64,000 nt of DNA from Lachnospiraceae bacterium (GCA_028692395.1 JAQUXP010000003.1:78882-142881); one strand, 5' to 3'. Counted from the first letter of the stretch, positions 18,901-28,510 are shown. The notes: a model not told the origin generated them from the letters alone. Made by a program: numbers and translations.

Positions 18901-20315
18901 CTGAGGAATGTCGAATCTCCAATGTCCTTAAAAATATCGCAAATGGAAAAGTACATAAATTTGATTTTAATATGCGGGATAAGAACAAAAACGGTGAGAT
19001 TCGCCGTAAACAATTACAGTTTACACTGGTTAACAAGGATAGAAGCGTATATCTCATGACAAGAATTGATGTGACCAATGTATATAATGAACAAATACGG
19101 TATCAAAAGGAGTTGGAACAGGCACTGGTTTCCGCAAAACAGGCAAACCATGCAAAATCAGACTTTCTGGCACGCATGAGTCACGATATCCGCACACCGA
19201 TGAATGCGATTATTGGAATGACAGAGCTTGCCGGGGAGGAAGATAACCCGCCTAAGACGGTTGAGTATCTAAAAAATATTGATTCCTCCAGCCACTTTTT
19301 ACTGGGACTGATTAATGATATCCTTGATTTGAGCAAAATTGAAAGCGGTAAAATCAAGCTACTGGAAGAACCCCTTCCACTGGAAACATTCCAACAAAAT
19401 ATAAAAACGGTCATTCTTCCTTTGATGGAAGCAAAACACATTGATTTTGTTATGAATTCAAACTGCACAGTGACCTGCATTCTCACGGATAAGCTCCGGT
19501 TTACTCAGATTTATTTTAACCTGTTGTCTAATGCCGTCAAGTTCACGCCTGAAGGTGGCCGAATCGAGTTTTCCTGTGAACACATTCCGGACCGTGGAGG
19601 AAAATACGGAATGCGCTGTAGGATTCGTGACAATGGGATCGGCATGAGCCGTGAGTTTCAAAAGCGTCTCTTTGAGCCGTTTCATCAGGAGAGCCGGGAT
19701 ACAAATTTCATTCAACAGGGTACAGGGTTAGGGCTTGCTATTGTAAAAAATCTGGTTGAAGCAATGGAAGGCTCCATCAGTGTGCACAGCGCTATCGGAA
19801 AAGGAACAGAATTCATAGTAGATCTCTATGTTTCCACTGCGGAATTAGACACAGAGAAAGAAAAGACTTTTGGAGGTTTTGATATCGATTTATCCGGAGT
19901 ACGTATTCTCTTAGTTGAAGATAATAAGCTTAATATTGTGGTGGCAAAGCGTCTTCTTGAGCGAAAGGGCTGTATTGTTGAAGTGGCGGCCAACGGAAGA
20001 CAAGCCGTACAACAGTTCTCGCAAACACCAGTGTTCTTCTATGATGCAATACTTATGGATGTTCGGATGCCTGTTATGGATGGAATTGAGGCAACAAAAC
20101 AAATCCGGAACATGGCAAAAGCCGATGCAGGAACAATCCCCATTATTGCGATGACAGCGGATGCCTTTGTGGAGGATCAGGACAAAACAAAAAAAGCGGG
20201 TATGAACGCACATTTATCCAAACCGATTGATCCCAGCCTGCTGTACCATACACTTTACTCATTTATGGATGAGACTAAGGTGGTAAAGAAGGAGAATATG
20301 CGAGATGATAGATAA
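15966..20315 (+). CDS. Giant cytoplasmic hybrid histidine kinase, REC-PASx5+-HisKA-HATPase-REC
   Basis: 1449 aa with no membrane segment. An N-terminal receiver (Asp56 in LLDIIMPVMDG) is followed by at least five PAS-like modules; three carry the repeated phrase VPGG/IPGG at their N-cap (residues ~140, ~385, ~530). One PAS (~275-375) has the cluster CKFCKIH, which could bind a metal or cofactor. HisKA has its phospho-acceptor His at residue 1073 (MSHDIRTPMNA); HATPase follows (LLSNAVKFTPEGG, GTGLGLAI); the C-terminal receiver has Asp1365. The input signal is unknown. SD AGGATAGAGG. The 3' end overlaps the next kinase gene by 11 bp. Confidence 0.9.
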   Translation: MDTKSTMLIVDDIDVNRAMMAASFSEEYSILYAENGEEAIDVIRRHSKDISVILLDIIMPVMDGIEVLKWLKDSIYSFIPAIAVTADESYQLEALENGAADFISKPADERIIQARIKNVLGRFALEKEQSLNQALQKARVETDNLINSIPGGVAIYRVTDHFETLYFSDGVAALSGYTREEYAAYTNEDASRIIYGEDRPRVFAIAIDAIKSGAPIDIAYRICLKNGGLAWVNLNTALIQADEEGLLVHAVYQRSPKMTQLYANLVNESESAIYVSDTTNYELLYINQKGLDLIGKKRQTVTGKKCYEFLFNQTSPCKFCKIHSMHVDQFIDRDFSYPFNDNIYHIRGKLIDWNGIEAHVEYIEDVTQRRKAEKENKELMEQLSSVIEHVPGGMCLYLVDQSGIRPLVHNQAFYKIFGYSDEKVKSLEQEMTYLNVHPEDLAELQSKLNDAIRTSAPLSHTYRVLNDARKEYIWIYLNGMIIDQPDGTKLCYVSYTDVTKERKIQQQLLQAKDEMQLLMKKEEEALNSYRTLVNTVPGGIALYEIDDDGIKTLFFSDGLCELSGHSREERERICRDDAIALTYKDDVPLLQEAIKNSVINHSNLDLTYRINTKSGKLRWVNFRCTYLNSEYGKPSFYAVFTDVDKMKSIEEAEKEQQLRYQVAIKSSGMNVWEYDIQNDILTVVSNSSRIKQNCFTIENYIHSTVENGYVRADSLQTFYSIFERLKNGEKEVSEDIWYKTTDEAGWWCERVIYTTVFDEKGMPVKAFGAGRDVTREKEALKKFDEEMSYRSALQHTIIDSLKINLTQNTITGGESQFHVLTELIDSNNADLYFSKTVDYVLGEKNREKYKATFNRQSLLSCFNRGDYSVSMEFTRVFDTSKVYWIKYNVHLMKNPETKDIYAFVVVSDTTDENVMKSIMETIARTDYDFFVVVEGLSDKAVDYTVNSRKRLFTEDQAFEKQNEMLLRQIVCTEDVERVAEECRISNVLKNIANGKVHKFDFNMRDKNKNGEIRRKQLQFTLVNKDRSVYLMTRIDVTNVYNEQIRYQKELEQALVSAKQANHAKSDFLARMSHDIRTPMNAIIGMTELAGEEDNPPKTVEYLKNIDSSSHFLLGLINDILDLSKIESGKIKLLEEPLPLETFQQNIKTVILPLMEAKHIDFVMNSNCTVTCILTDKLRFTQIYFNLLSNAVKFTPEGGRIEFSCEHIPDRGGKYGMRCRIRDNGIGMSREFQKRLFEPFHQESRDTNFIQQGTGLGLAIVKNLVEAMEGSISVHSAIGKGTEFIVDLYVSTAELDTEKEKTFGGFDIDLSGVRILLVEDNKLNIVVAKRLLERKGCIVEVAANGRQAVQQFSQTPVFFYDAILMDVRMPVMDGIEATKQIRNMAKADAGTIPIIAMTADAFVEDQDKTKKAGMNAHLSKPIDPSLLYHTLYSFMDETKVVKKENMRDDR

Positions 20316-23300
20316 CCAATTAACAAATACAGAGCAATGGAATGAAAATGAATGTAAGCACGAGCTAGAACTGTATCGTGCTTCCCGTCTCGGTGGTGTT
20401 TTTACTGTCAGGGTAGACGAGTATTTCACCTTACTTTACGGAAATGACCAATATTATCGTATTCACGAATATACCAGGGAAAGCATGGCTGCACGCATTC
20501 ATAATCATTGCAGTGAATATGTCCATCACGAGGATCTTCCGATGGTAATGCAGACAGTCCATGATACCCTGGCGGCTGGTCTTGACTATGCAGAATGGGT
20601 AATGCGTGTGATTACTGGTAATGGAAACATCCGCTATATTCTATGCAGCGGAATTTTCAAAGCTGTTGATGGCCAGACAATTATGGACGGCGTGGTCATG
20701 GATATCACCAAACAAAAGGAGACGGAAGAGGCACTTCGTATCAGTGAGGAAAAATTTCGAATTGCCACTGAAAACTCAGATGTATCTTTTTGGACCTACC
20801 GCTTGAAGACCAAACAGATTATCCAGACTAAGGCCTCGAAAATGCGTCATGGGTATCAGGAGGTGGTAAATGATGTTCCGAATTCTATTGTTCAATCAGG
20901 ATTCGTACGTCAAGATTCTGTGAAGGAGTTCACAGAAATATACAGGAAACTGGAGCAGGGTGCCAAAACGTGCTCAGCAGATATTTGGTTTCAAACAACG
21001 GATAAAAAGGGATGGTGGTGTGAGCATATTGATTATACCAACGTTTTTGACAAAAATGGACTGCCTGTCTGCGCCTATGCAGTGGGGAAAGATGTAACTG
21101 CGGTCAAACTGGCTGAACAGCGATATAATGAAGAACTGGAATACTCCAAAGCAATCCAACACAAAAAGCTTCTTGCAAAGGCTCGCTCTAATATGACACA
21201 AAATATTGTGGAATCTTATGTCGCAAAAGATAATGTGGGTGTTTTGACCGACGGTGTTTTATACTCTGCCGCCACGGAGCAATTGGCAGAAACTGCACTT
21301 ACCGAGGCACAGCAACACCAGATGCGACATATGCTTAACCGTGACCGTGTCCTAAAGGCATTCAAAAAAGGAGAAACACAGTATTCATTTGATTATCAGC
21401 GCAAGAGTCAGGATGGAACGATCCTTTGGGTGAGCACCACTGTGAAGTCCTATCAAAATCAGCAGACAAAGGATATCATGTCTTTTATGTACACCTATGA
21501 TATCAATACGGAAAAAATTAAAGATGGTATCATTCAGGCTGTTTCCGAAATCGAGCATGACTATGTTGCCTATGTCGATCTGAAAAACAACCGATATGAG
21601 ATGTATCTTGGAAATAAAGAGAATGGACCGCTGCCTGCCGAGTACAGTGACAACTATGTGGATTCTATTGTGCGGACGAATCGCGAAATTGTAGTTCCGG
21701 AAGATATGGAGCGTATCATTCATGATATGATGCCGGAGACGATTCAAAAAAACCTGGAAGAGACACGGGTGTTTTCCACTATTTGCGGGGTCAAGCACAC
21801 GGACGGCAGCATTCGTCAAAAAAGAATCCAATATGCGTATTTAGATAAGCCAAGTCAGCAGATTGTGGTGACTCGCAGTGATGTTACGGATCTGCTTAAC
21901 CAACAAAAACAGCAGCACGATATGCTACAGACTGCACTCCTTGCCGCAGAGCAGGCGAACAGTGCAAAGAGTGATTTCCTTTCTCGCATGAGTCATGAGA
22001 TCCGTACACCGATGAATGCGATTATCGGCATGTCAACCATTGCGGCACAGTCTATTGGAGATGATGCACAAGTGGCAGACTGCATTAGTAAAATTGGAAT
22101 TTCTTCCCGTTTTCTTCTCTCACTCATCAACGATATACTGGATATGAGCAGAATTGAAAGTGGAAAAATGCTGCTCAAAAATGAAAAAATACCTTTTGAA
22201 GAGTTTCTAAATGGAATCAACTCCATCTGCTATACCCAGGCTGGTGCAAAAAGCATTGACTATGAAAACATTGTAGATTCCAGTGTGGAAGATTATTATA
22301 TCGGAGACGCTATGAAGCTCCAGCAGATAATTATCAATCTTCTTTCTAATGCCATTAAGTTTACACCAGAGCATGGAAAAGTATCCGTCAGCGTTCGCCA
22401 GTTGAAAAAGACAAACAACGATGCCGTATTACGATTTGTCATCAACGATACAGGCTGCGGTATTGCAGAGGAGTACATCCCTCATCTGTTCGAACCATTT
22501 TCACAGGAGAACTCCAGTACTACTGCGATGTATGGCGGTACAGGACTTGGTCTTGCGATTTGTAAGAGTCTCGTTGCCATGATGGACGGTACAATTACGG
22601 TGCGCAGCATTAAGGATGTTGGATCGGAGTTTACGGTGGATGTGAAGCTTGGAATTACAGAAGAAACAAAAACAAGATACGCCAGGAAACAGCACCATGA
22701 TTTTGCGGAGTTGAAGGCACTTATAGTGGATGATGATGTTATTGTCTGTGAACAGGCAGCGATTACTCTGAAGGAAATCGGTGTAAAATCCGAATGGGTA
22801 GACAGCGGAAAAAAAGCAGTAGGTCGGGTGAAAGAGAAGTGGGATAAGAAAGAATATTATGACCTTGTACTGATTGACTGGAAAATGCCGGAGATGGATG
22901 GCATTGAAACAGCAAGACAGATTCGCAGAATCGTGGGACCGGATGTTACCATTATCATAATGACCGCTTATGACTGGGCAGCGATAGAACATGAAGCAAA
23001 ACTTGCAGGCGTCAACCTGCTGATGAGCAAGCCGATGTTTAAATCCTCATTAATTTCCGCATTCGAGAGAGCTTTTTATGAAAAGCAGGAGAAAAAAGAA
23101 TGGGAAGTAAAAGACGATTTTGACTTTAAGGGAAAAAGAGTGCTTTTAGTGGAAGATCATCCGCTCAATGTGGAGGTTGCTAAAAAACTTTTAGAGGGAA
23201 AAGGCTTTATGGTTGAACACGCAGAGAATGGAGTGCGTGCAGTCGAAATGTATGCAAAAACTCCTGCGGGATATTATGATGCTATCCTGATGGATATCCG

Positions 23301-23538
23301 TATGCCGCAAATGGACGGATTACAGGCAGCAAATGCAATTCGCCACATGAGCAAAGAAACCTCTGGAGTGATTCCGATTATTGCCATGACGGCTAATGCG
23401 TTTGATGATGATATTCAAAAATCAAAGGCTGCTGGAATGAATGCCCACCTTGCCAAGCCTATTGAACCAAAGCAAATGTTTCAGACTCTGTATGATTTTA
23501 TCTATGGGAGAAGAGACGAAAGCGAAGAATCGTATTAG
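20305..23538 (+). CDS. Cytoplasmic hybrid histidine kinase, PASx2-3-HisKA-HATPase-REC-REC
   Basis: 1077 aa, soluble. PAS modules lie at residues ~25-140 and ~155-270 and a divergent sensor region at ~280-530. HisKA has His564 (MSHEIRTPMNA); HATPase has LLSNAIKFTP and GTGLGLAI. Two receivers follow, the first with Asp858 (IDWKMPEMDG) and the second with Asp997 (MDIRMPQMDG). The second PAS and the region around GWWCE closely resemble the fourth PAS of the upstream kinase, so the two genes probably arose by duplication. It has no output domain and no separate DNA-binding regulator nearby. It starts within the last codons of the first kinase. Confidence 0.9.
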   Translation: MIDNQLTNTEQWNENECKHELELYRASRLGGVFTVRVDEYFTLLYGNDQYYRIHEYTRESMAARIHNHCSEYVHHEDLPMVMQTVHDTLAAGLDYAEWVMRVITGNGNIRYILCSGIFKAVDGQTIMDGVVMDITKQKETEEALRISEEKFRIATENSDVSFWTYRLKTKQIIQTKASKMRHGYQEVVNDVPNSIVQSGFVRQDSVKEFTEIYRKLEQGAKTCSADIWFQTTDKKGWWCEHIDYTNVFDKNGLPVCAYAVGKDVTAVKLAEQRYNEELEYSKAIQHKKLLAKARSNMTQNIVESYVAKDNVGVLTDGVLYSAATEQLAETALTEAQQHQMRHMLNRDRVLKAFKKGETQYSFDYQRKSQDGTILWVSTTVKSYQNQQTKDIMSFMYTYDINTEKIKDGIIQAVSEIEHDYVAYVDLKNNRYEMYLGNKENGPLPAEYSDNYVDSIVRTNREIVVPEDMERIIHDMMPETIQKNLEETRVFSTICGVKHTDGSIRQKRIQYAYLDKPSQQIVVTRSDVTDLLNQQKQQHDMLQTALLAAEQANSAKSDFLSRMSHEIRTPMNAIIGMSTIAAQSIGDDAQVADCISKIGISSRFLLSLINDILDMSRIESGKMLLKNEKIPFEEFLNGINSICYTQAGAKSIDYENIVDSSVEDYYIGDAMKLQQIIINLLSNAIKFTPEHGKVSVSVRQLKKTNNDAVLRFVINDTGCGIAEEYIPHLFEPFSQENSSTTAMYGGTGLGLAICKSLVAMMDGTITVRSIKDVGSEFTVDVKLGITEETKTRYARKQHHDFAELKALIVDDDVIVCEQAAITLKEIGVKSEWVDSGKKAVGRVKEKWDKKEYYDLVLIDWKMPEMDGIETARQIRRIVGPDVTIIIMTAYDWAAIEHEAKLAGVNLLMSKPMFKSSLISAFERAFYEKQEKKEWEVKDDFDFKGKRVLLVEDHPLNVEVAKKLLEGKGFMVEHAENGVRAVEMYAKTPAGYYDAILMDIRMPQMDGLQAANAIRHMSKETSGVIPIIAMTANAFDDDIQKSKAAGMNAHLAKPIEPKQMFQTLYDFIYGRRDESEESY

Positions 23539-23576
23539 AAGGATCAGAGTAAAAAAGAAGATAGGGTTATATAATG

Positions 23577-23775
23577 AAAAGGGGGCTGCCGCACTTCGGT
23601 GATCGGGAGTCCCGCTGAGGCCTGAACACGGTTTCGAAGTCCAAGAGTATACAAAAAAACAACCGATTTTGCTAAAATCATAAGAAATCGGTTGTTTTGG
23701 TATACTTAGGACTTCTGCAAATGTGTTCAGGCCTCGGCGGGACTCCCGATCACCGAAGTGCGGCAGCCCCCTTTT
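23577..23775 (+). repeat. 199-bp near-perfect palindrome (giant hairpin)
   Basis: The outer arms are 53 bp each (23577-23629 and 23723-23775) with one mismatch that is a G-U pair in RNA. An inner, slightly imperfect stem (about 23636-23673 with 23685-23717) continues to a loop near 23680. The outermost bases are A4 on one side and T4 on the other, so it can act as a terminator on both strands. It separates the kinases from the S10 operon. It could also be a mini inverted-repeat element; no flanking target duplication is obvious. Confidence 0.85.
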
Positions 23776-23817
23776 CGAGGCATTGAAAAATCCAGATGAA
23801 AAAACTATAAAAAGGGC

Positions 23818-23846
23818 TTGCATTTTGCGAATGCATCCTGTATAAT
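23818..23846 (+). promoter_or_regulatory. Promoter of the S10-spc-alpha superoperon
   Basis: TTGCAT, 17-bp spacer, TATAAT. It starts a transcript with a leader of about 225 nt before rpsJ. Confidence 0.75.
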
Positions 23847-24076
23847 GATTACTGTTGTGACATTGATAGCTGTGAAGCGTGAGGTTGCTGCTTTAAATAG
23901 CAGGTGTTCCGTGGAGCGAATGTCAAGTTAAGAAACTGGCGACAAGTCACTGTACAAGCTAAATAGTCCACCAAGTGTGGATACAACGTGTGAAAGTCAG
24001 ATAAGGACACACACGGAGAAGTGTACAGTCACCGCTTGTCGTACTCGAAAAGTGCGAAAAGGAGGCGACTTTTTTT
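23847..24076 (+). promoter_or_regulatory. Structured leader of rpsJ
   Basis: About 225 nt of untranslated RNA. Two nested long-range pairings are visible: 23857-23863 with 23919-23925, and a closing stem made of 23940-23946 with 24035-24041 plus 23949-23955 with 24023-24029, enclosing further hairpins. This layout suggests an autoregulatory ribosomal-protein leader. Which protein would bind it cannot be told from the sequence. The SD of rpsJ (AAAGGAGG) lies just 3' of the closing stem. Confidence 0.55.
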
Positions 24077-24394
24077 ATGGCAAGTCAAGTAATGCGAATC
24101 ACATTGAAGGCTTATGAGCATCAGTTAGTTGATGCATCTGCTGCAAAAATTATCGAAACTGTTAAGAAGAATGGTGCTCAGGTGAGTGGTCCTGTACCGC
24201 TTCCAACAAAGAAGGAAGTAGTTACAATCTTACGAGCAGTACACAAGTACAAAGATTCCCGTGAGCAGTTTGAGCAGAGAACTCATAAGAGACTGATTGA
24301 TATCATCGCACCGACACAGAAGACGGTAGATGCTTTATCAAGACTGGAAATGCCGGCTGGTGTTTACATCGACATTAAGATGAAAACCAAATAA
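24077..24394 (+). CDS. rpsJ: 30S ribosomal protein S10
   Basis: 105 aa, normal for S10. Typical sequence: [20 protein letters not shown] near the N-terminus and the [13 protein letters not shown] loop that reaches into the 30S head. S10 (NusE) also joins NusB in antitermination. First gene of the superoperon, preceded by AAAGGAGG and a run of T. A 187-bp structured gap follows before rplC. Confidence 0.98.
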   Translation: MASQVMRITLKAYEHQLVDASAAKIIETVKKNGAQVSGPVPLPTKKEVVTILRAVHKYKDSREQFEQRTHKRLIDIIAPTQKTVDALSRLEMPAGVYIDIKMKTK

Positions 24395-24581
24395 GGCATT
24401 CACACTTAACTGAAAGCAGTAAGTGCGTAACAAAGAAATCCTTAGGTATATTGATATAGAAGTAACACATTCGAGGAATCAACATCCCGAGAGGGTTATA
24501 GTGTTCCACTTATATCAACTGTGCTAGGATGAACATCGTAACATGCGGTGTTCCGCTGTAGAACAACAGGAGGTAAAAAGA
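24395..24581 (+). promoter_or_regulatory. Structured intergenic region rpsJ-rplC
   Basis: 187 bp inside an otherwise tight operon. A long imperfect stem can form between TTGATATA (24451-24458) and TATATCAA (24511-24518), with a smaller inner hairpin around CTCGGGATGTTG-type sequence. There is no T-run and no reading frame, so it is probably a regulatory or processing element, possibly an L3/L4-type control site. Confidence 0.45.
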
Positions 24582-25217
24582 ATGAAGAAAGCAATTTTGG
24601 CAACAAAAGTTGGAATGACTCAGATCTTCAATGAAGATGGAGCAGCAATTCCGGTTACTGTATTGCAGGCAGGTCCATGTGTAGTAACTCAGGTTAAAAC
24701 ACAGGATAACGACGGATACAGTGCAGTACAGGTTGGATTCGGCGAGAAGAGAGAAAAACTCGTGAATAAGCCTATGAAAGGTCAGTTTGAAAAAGCTGGT
24801 GTATCTTATAAGAGATATCTGAAAGAGTTCAAATTTGATGATGCAGAAAGCTACGCATTAGGACAGGAAATCAAAGCCGATATCTTTGAAGCAGGCGACA
24901 AAATTGACGCAACTGCAATTTCAAAAGGTAAAGGATTCCAGGGTGCCATCAAGAGACATAATCAGTCCAGAGGACCTATGGCTCATGGTTCCAAATATCA
25001 TCGTCATGCAGGTTCCAATGGTTCTTGTTCTGACCCGAGTAAAGTATTCAAGGGAAAGAAAATGCCAGGACATATGGGACACAAACAGATTACAATCCAG
25101 AATCTTGAGATTGTACGTGTGGATGGCGAAAACAATCTGCTCTTAGTAAAAGGTGCTGTACCAGGACCTAAGAAATCATTAGTAACGATTAAAGAAACAG
25201 TAAAAACTATAAAATAA
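24582..25217 (+). CDS. rplC: 50S ribosomal protein L3
   Basis: 211 aa with the L3 hallmarks KVGMTQIF at the N-terminus and the central [12 protein letters not shown] loop that approaches the peptidyl-transferase centre, followed by KKMPGHMG. The start at 24582 follows AGGAGG; the 13-residue upstream extension of the frame is not L3-like. 28 bp before rplD. Confidence 0.98.
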   Translation: MKKAILATKVGMTQIFNEDGAAIPVTVLQAGPCVVTQVKTQDNDGYSAVQVGFGEKREKLVNKPMKGQFEKAGVSYKRYLKEFKFDDAESYALGQEIKADIFEAGDKIDATAISKGKGFQGAIKRHNQSRGPMAHGSKYHRHAGSNGSCSDPSKVFKGKKMPGHMGHKQITIQNLEIVRVDGENNLLLVKGAVPGPKKSLVTIKETVKTIK

Positions 25218-25245
25218 GCTTTTATAGGAAAGGAGGAACACACAG

Positions 25246-25866
25246 ATGGCAAACGTATCTGTTTATAATATGGAAGGCAAAGAAGTTGGCGCAATGGAAC
25301 TGAATGATGCTGTATTCGGTGTTGAGATTAAAGAACATCTGGTACATCAGGCAGTAGTGCTTCAGCTTGCAAATAATCGTCAGGGAACACAGAAGGCAAA
25401 AACCCGTTCCGAAGTTAGCGGCGGCGGAAGAAAGCCATGGAGACAGAAAGGAACCGGTCATGCAAGACAGGGTTCAACAAGATCTCCACAGTGGACAGGC
25501 GGCGGCGTTGTATTCGCTCCAGTACCGAGAGACTACAGCTTCAAGATGAACAAAAAAGAAAAAAGAGCAGCTCTGAAATCTGTTCTGACAAGCAAAGTAC
25601 AGGAGAACAAGTTTGTTGTTCTCGATGAGCTGAAACTTGCAGAAGTAAAGACCAAAGAGATGAAAAAAGTATTAGACAACTTAAAGGTTGAAAAAGCACT
25701 GGTAGTTGTTGGACAGGATAATGATAACGTAGTATTGTCTGCAAGAAATCTTCCGGGCGTTGTGACTACAACAGTAGGTACAATGAACGTATACGATCTG
25801 TTGAAATACAATACTGTAATCACAACCAAGGCTGGTGTTGCATCCATTGAGGAGGTATACGCATAA
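25246..25866 (+). CDS. rplD: 50S ribosomal protein L4
   Basis: 206 aa. The long internal loop of L4 that lines the exit tunnel is recognisable ([20 protein letters not shown], residues ~46-65, then [11 protein letters not shown]). In other bacteria L4 represses its own S10 operon by binding the leader, which makes it a candidate ligand for the structured regions upstream. The last base of its stop codon is the first base of the rplW start. Confidence 0.98.
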   Translation: MANVSVYNMEGKEVGAMELNDAVFGVEIKEHLVHQAVVLQLANNRQGTQKAKTRSEVSGGGRKPWRQKGTGHARQGSTRSPQWTGGGVVFAPVPRDYSFKMNKKEKRAALKSVLTSKVQENKFVVLDELKLAEVKTKEMKKVLDNLKVEKALVVVGQDNDNVVLSARNLPGVVTTTVGTMNVYDLLKYNTVITTKAGVASIEEVYA

Positions 25867-26165
25867 TGGCAAATATTCAGTATTATGATGTAATTTTAAA
25901 ACCTCTGGTGACAGAGAAAAGTATGAATGCTATGGGCGAGAAGAAATACACATTTCTTGTTCATCCGGAAGCAAACAAAACACAGATCAAAGAAGCTGTT
26001 GAAAAAATGTTCGAAGGAACAAAAGTAAAATCTGTAAACACAATGAACCTTGACGGTAAGAAAAAACGTCGTGGTGCAACTACAGGTAAAACAGCTAAGA
26101 CAAAGAAAGCTATCGTAGCTCTGACAGAAGAGAGCAAGGATATCGAGATCTTTGAGGGGTTATAA
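25866..26165 (+). CDS. rplW: 50S ribosomal protein L23
   Basis: 99 aa, typical L23 ([15 protein letters not shown] at the start; DGKKKRRG in the 23S-binding loop). L23 sits at the tunnel exit and is the docking site for trigger factor and SRP. It overlaps rplD by one base; 64 bp separate it from rplB. Confidence 0.98.
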   Translation: MANIQYYDVILKPLVTEKSMNAMGEKKYTFLVHPEANKTQIKEAVEKMFEGTKVKSVNTMNLDGKKKRRGATTGKTAKTKKAIVALTEESKDIEIFEGL

Positions 26166-26229
26166 TTAACCCGGTAACAATTAAGCACATGTAAAGTGCG
26201 ATAACAAACATTTGAAAGGAGATTACGTA

Positions 26230-27075
26230 ATGGGAATCAAAAGTTTTAACCCATATACACCTTCCAGAAGACATATGACATCTTCCGATTTCGCTGAGAT
26301 TACAAAATCTACACCAGAGAAATCATTAGTTGTGTCTCTGAAAAAGAACTCTGGACGTAATAACCAGGGTAAAATCACTGTTAGACACCGCGGAGGTGGA
26401 AGCAGAAGAAAATACAGAATCATCGACTTCAAGAGAAGAAAAGATGATATTCCGGCAGTTGTAAAATCTATCGAATACGATCCTAACAGAACAGCAAACA
26501 TCGCTTTGATTTGCTACGCTGATGGTGAGAAAGCATACATCCTTGCTCCAGAAGGACTGAAGGTTGGCGCTAAGCTGATGAACGGTGCAAACGCAGAAGT
26601 TCGTGTCGGCAACTGTCTGCCACTGTCTCAGATCCCGGTTGGTACTATGGTTCATAACGTTGAGCTTCATCTTGGAAAAGGTGGACAGATGGTACGTTCC
26701 GCAGGAAACGGCGCTCAGCTGATGGCTAAGGAAGGCAAATATGCAACCTTAAGACTTCCATCCGGTGAGATGCGTATGGTGCTCAGCGAGTGCCGCGCTA
26801 CAGTTGGTGTTGTTGGAAATGGCGAGCACAGCCTGATTAACATTGGTAAAGCAGGACGTACACGTCATATGGGTATTCGCCCTACCGTTCGTGGTTCCGT
26901 AATGAACCCGAATGATCATCCACATGGTGGTGGAGAAGGTAAAGCTGGAATCGGTCGTCCGGGTCCATGTACACCTTGGGGTAAACCTGCTCTTGGTCTT
27001 AAGACAAGAAAGAAAAACAAACAATCTAACAAGCTCATCGTAAGAAGAAGAGATGGTAAGGCGTTAGCAAAATAA
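26230..27075 (+). CDS. rplB: 50S ribosomal protein L2
   Basis: 281 aa, full length. Signature regions: [33 protein letters not shown], and the C-terminal [13 protein letters not shown] with the His essential for peptidyl-transferase activity. The ATG at 26230 has AAAGGAG 9 bp upstream; an in-frame ATG 18 bp earlier lacks support. Confidence 0.98.
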   Translation: MGIKSFNPYTPSRRHMTSSDFAEITKSTPEKSLVVSLKKNSGRNNQGKITVRHRGGGSRRKYRIIDFKRRKDDIPAVVKSIEYDPNRTANIALICYADGEKAYILAPEGLKVGAKLMNGANAEVRVGNCLPLSQIPVGTMVHNVELHLGKGGQMVRSAGNGAQLMAKEGKYATLRLPSGEMRMVLSECRATVGVVGNGEHSLINIGKAGRTRHMGIRPTVRGSVMNPNDHPHGGGEGKAGIGRPGPCTPWGKPALGLKTRKKNKQSNKLIVRRRDGKALAK

Positions 27076-27088
27076 AGGAGGTTAAACG

Positions 27089-27370
27089 ATGTCTCGTTCA
27101 CTGAAAAAAGGACCTTTCGCAGACGAAAGCTTACTGAAAAAAGTAGACGCTGCAAATGCATCCGGAGATAAAACAGTTATTAAAACCTGGTCACGTCGTT
27201 CAACAATCTTCCCAACATTCGTAGGACACACAATTGCTGTTCACGACGGAAGAAAACATGTGCCGGTATATGTTACAGAGGATATGGTTGGTCACAAACT
27301 CGGAGAGTTCGTTGCAACCAGAACCTATAGAGGACATGGAAAAGACGAGAAAAAGTCTGGTGTTCGCTAG
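27089..27370 (+). CDS. rpsS: 30S ribosomal protein S19
   Basis: 93 aa. The [12 protein letters not shown] start and [20 protein letters not shown] core are diagnostic. S19 sits in the 30S head next to S13. 13 bp after rplB with AAAGGAGG; an 83-bp gap with a GCGGCTTT/AAAGCCGC hairpin (27408-27425) follows before rplV, not followed by a T-run. Confidence 0.98.
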   Translation: MSRSLKKGPFADESLLKKVDAANASGDKTVIKTWSRRSTIFPTFVGHTIAVHDGRKHVPVYVTEDMVGHKLGEFVATRTYRGHGKDEKKSGVR

Positions 27371-27453
27371 TATATTACAGTTATGAAATCCCTATAAGGG
27401 GAGCCACTGCGGCTTTTTAAAGCCGCGGAATTTGGAAAGGAGGCCTACTAATC

Positions 27454-27840
27454 ATGGCTAAAGGACATAGAAGTCAGATTAAGAGAGCAAGAAATGAAGT
27501 TAAAGATACAAGACCTTCCGCTAAACTGTCATACGCTAGAATGTCAGTTCAGAAGGCTTGCTATGTATTAGATGCAATTCGTGGAAAAGATGTTGAGACA
27601 GCACTTGGTATCCTGACCTACAATCCGAGATATGCTTCCAGCGTAATCAAGAAACTGTTAGATTCTGCTGCAGCAAATGCAGAGAACAACAGCGGAATGA
27701 ACAAAGAAAACCTGTACGTAGCAGAGTGCTATGCAAACAAAGCACCTACTATGAAGAGAATCAAACCTAGAGCACAGGGTAGAGCATATCGTATCGAGAA
27801 GAGAACAAGTCATATCTCTATCGTGTTGGATGAAAGATAA
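27454..27840 (+). CDS. rplV: 50S ribosomal protein L22
   Basis: 128 aa. L22 lines the exit tunnel through its beta-hairpin; the hairpin tip is seen as [14 protein letters not shown] near the C-terminus. SD AAAGGAGG lies 8 bp before the ATG. 11 bp before rpsC. Confidence 0.97.
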   Translation: MAKGHRSQIKRARNEVKDTRPSAKLSYARMSVQKACYVLDAIRGKDVETALGILTYNPRYASSVIKKLLDSAAANAENNSGMNKENLYVAECYANKAPTMKRIKPRAQGRAYRIEKRTSHISIVLDER

Positions 27841-27851
27841 GGAGGGTAATC

Positions 27852-28508
27852 ATGGGACAGAAAGTTAACCCACATGGCATTAGAGTCGGAATTATTAAAG
27901 ACTGGGATTCTAAATGGTATGCAGAGAGTGATTTCGCTGATTATTTAGTAGAAGACTACAATATCAGAACATACCTGAAAAAGAAATTATACAGCGCTGG
28001 TGTTTCCAAGATTGAGATCGAAAGAGCATCTGACAGAGTCAAAGTTATCATTTACACAGCTAAGCCTGGTATTGTAATTGGTAAGGGCGGTTCTGAAATC
28101 GAGAAAGTAAAAGCTGAATTAAAGAAGTTCACAGATAAGAAACTCATTGTTGATATTAAAGAAGTTAAGAGACCTGACCGTGATGCACAGCTTGTTGCTG
28201 AAAACATCGCACTTCAGCTGGAAAACCGTATCTCTTTCCGTCGTGCTATGAAATCCACGATGCAGAGAACGATGAGAACTGGAGCAAAAGGAATCAAAAC
28301 ATCTGTATCAGGACGTGTTGGTGGAGCAGATATGGCTCGTACAGAGTTCTACAGCGAGGGAACAATTCCGCTGCAGACACTGCGTGCAGATATCGATTAT
28401 GGTTTCGCCGAAGCAGATACCACATACGGCAAGGTTGGCGTAAAAGCGTGGATCTACAATGGTGAAGTACTTCCAACCAAAGGAGCTAAGGAAGGGAGCG
28501 ATAAATAA
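27852..28508 (+). CDS. rpsC: 30S ribosomal protein S3
   Basis: 218 aa. The [14 protein letters not shown] start, the type II KH domain with VIGKGGSEI (the GxxG loop) and the C-terminal [13 protein letters not shown] stretch identify S3, which helps form the mRNA entry pore. SD GGAGGG. Two bp before the rplP frame. Confidence 0.98.
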   Translation: MGQKVNPHGIRVGIIKDWDSKWYAESDFADYLVEDYNIRTYLKKKLYSAGVSKIEIERASDRVKVIIYTAKPGIVIGKGGSEIEKVKAELKKFTDKKLIVDIKEVKRPDRDAQLVAENIALQLENRISFRRAMKSTMQRTMRTGAKGIKTSVSGRVGGADMARTEFYSEGTIPLQTLRADIDYGFAEADTTYGKVGVKAWIYNGEVLPTKGAKEGSDK

Positions 28509-28510
28509 TT

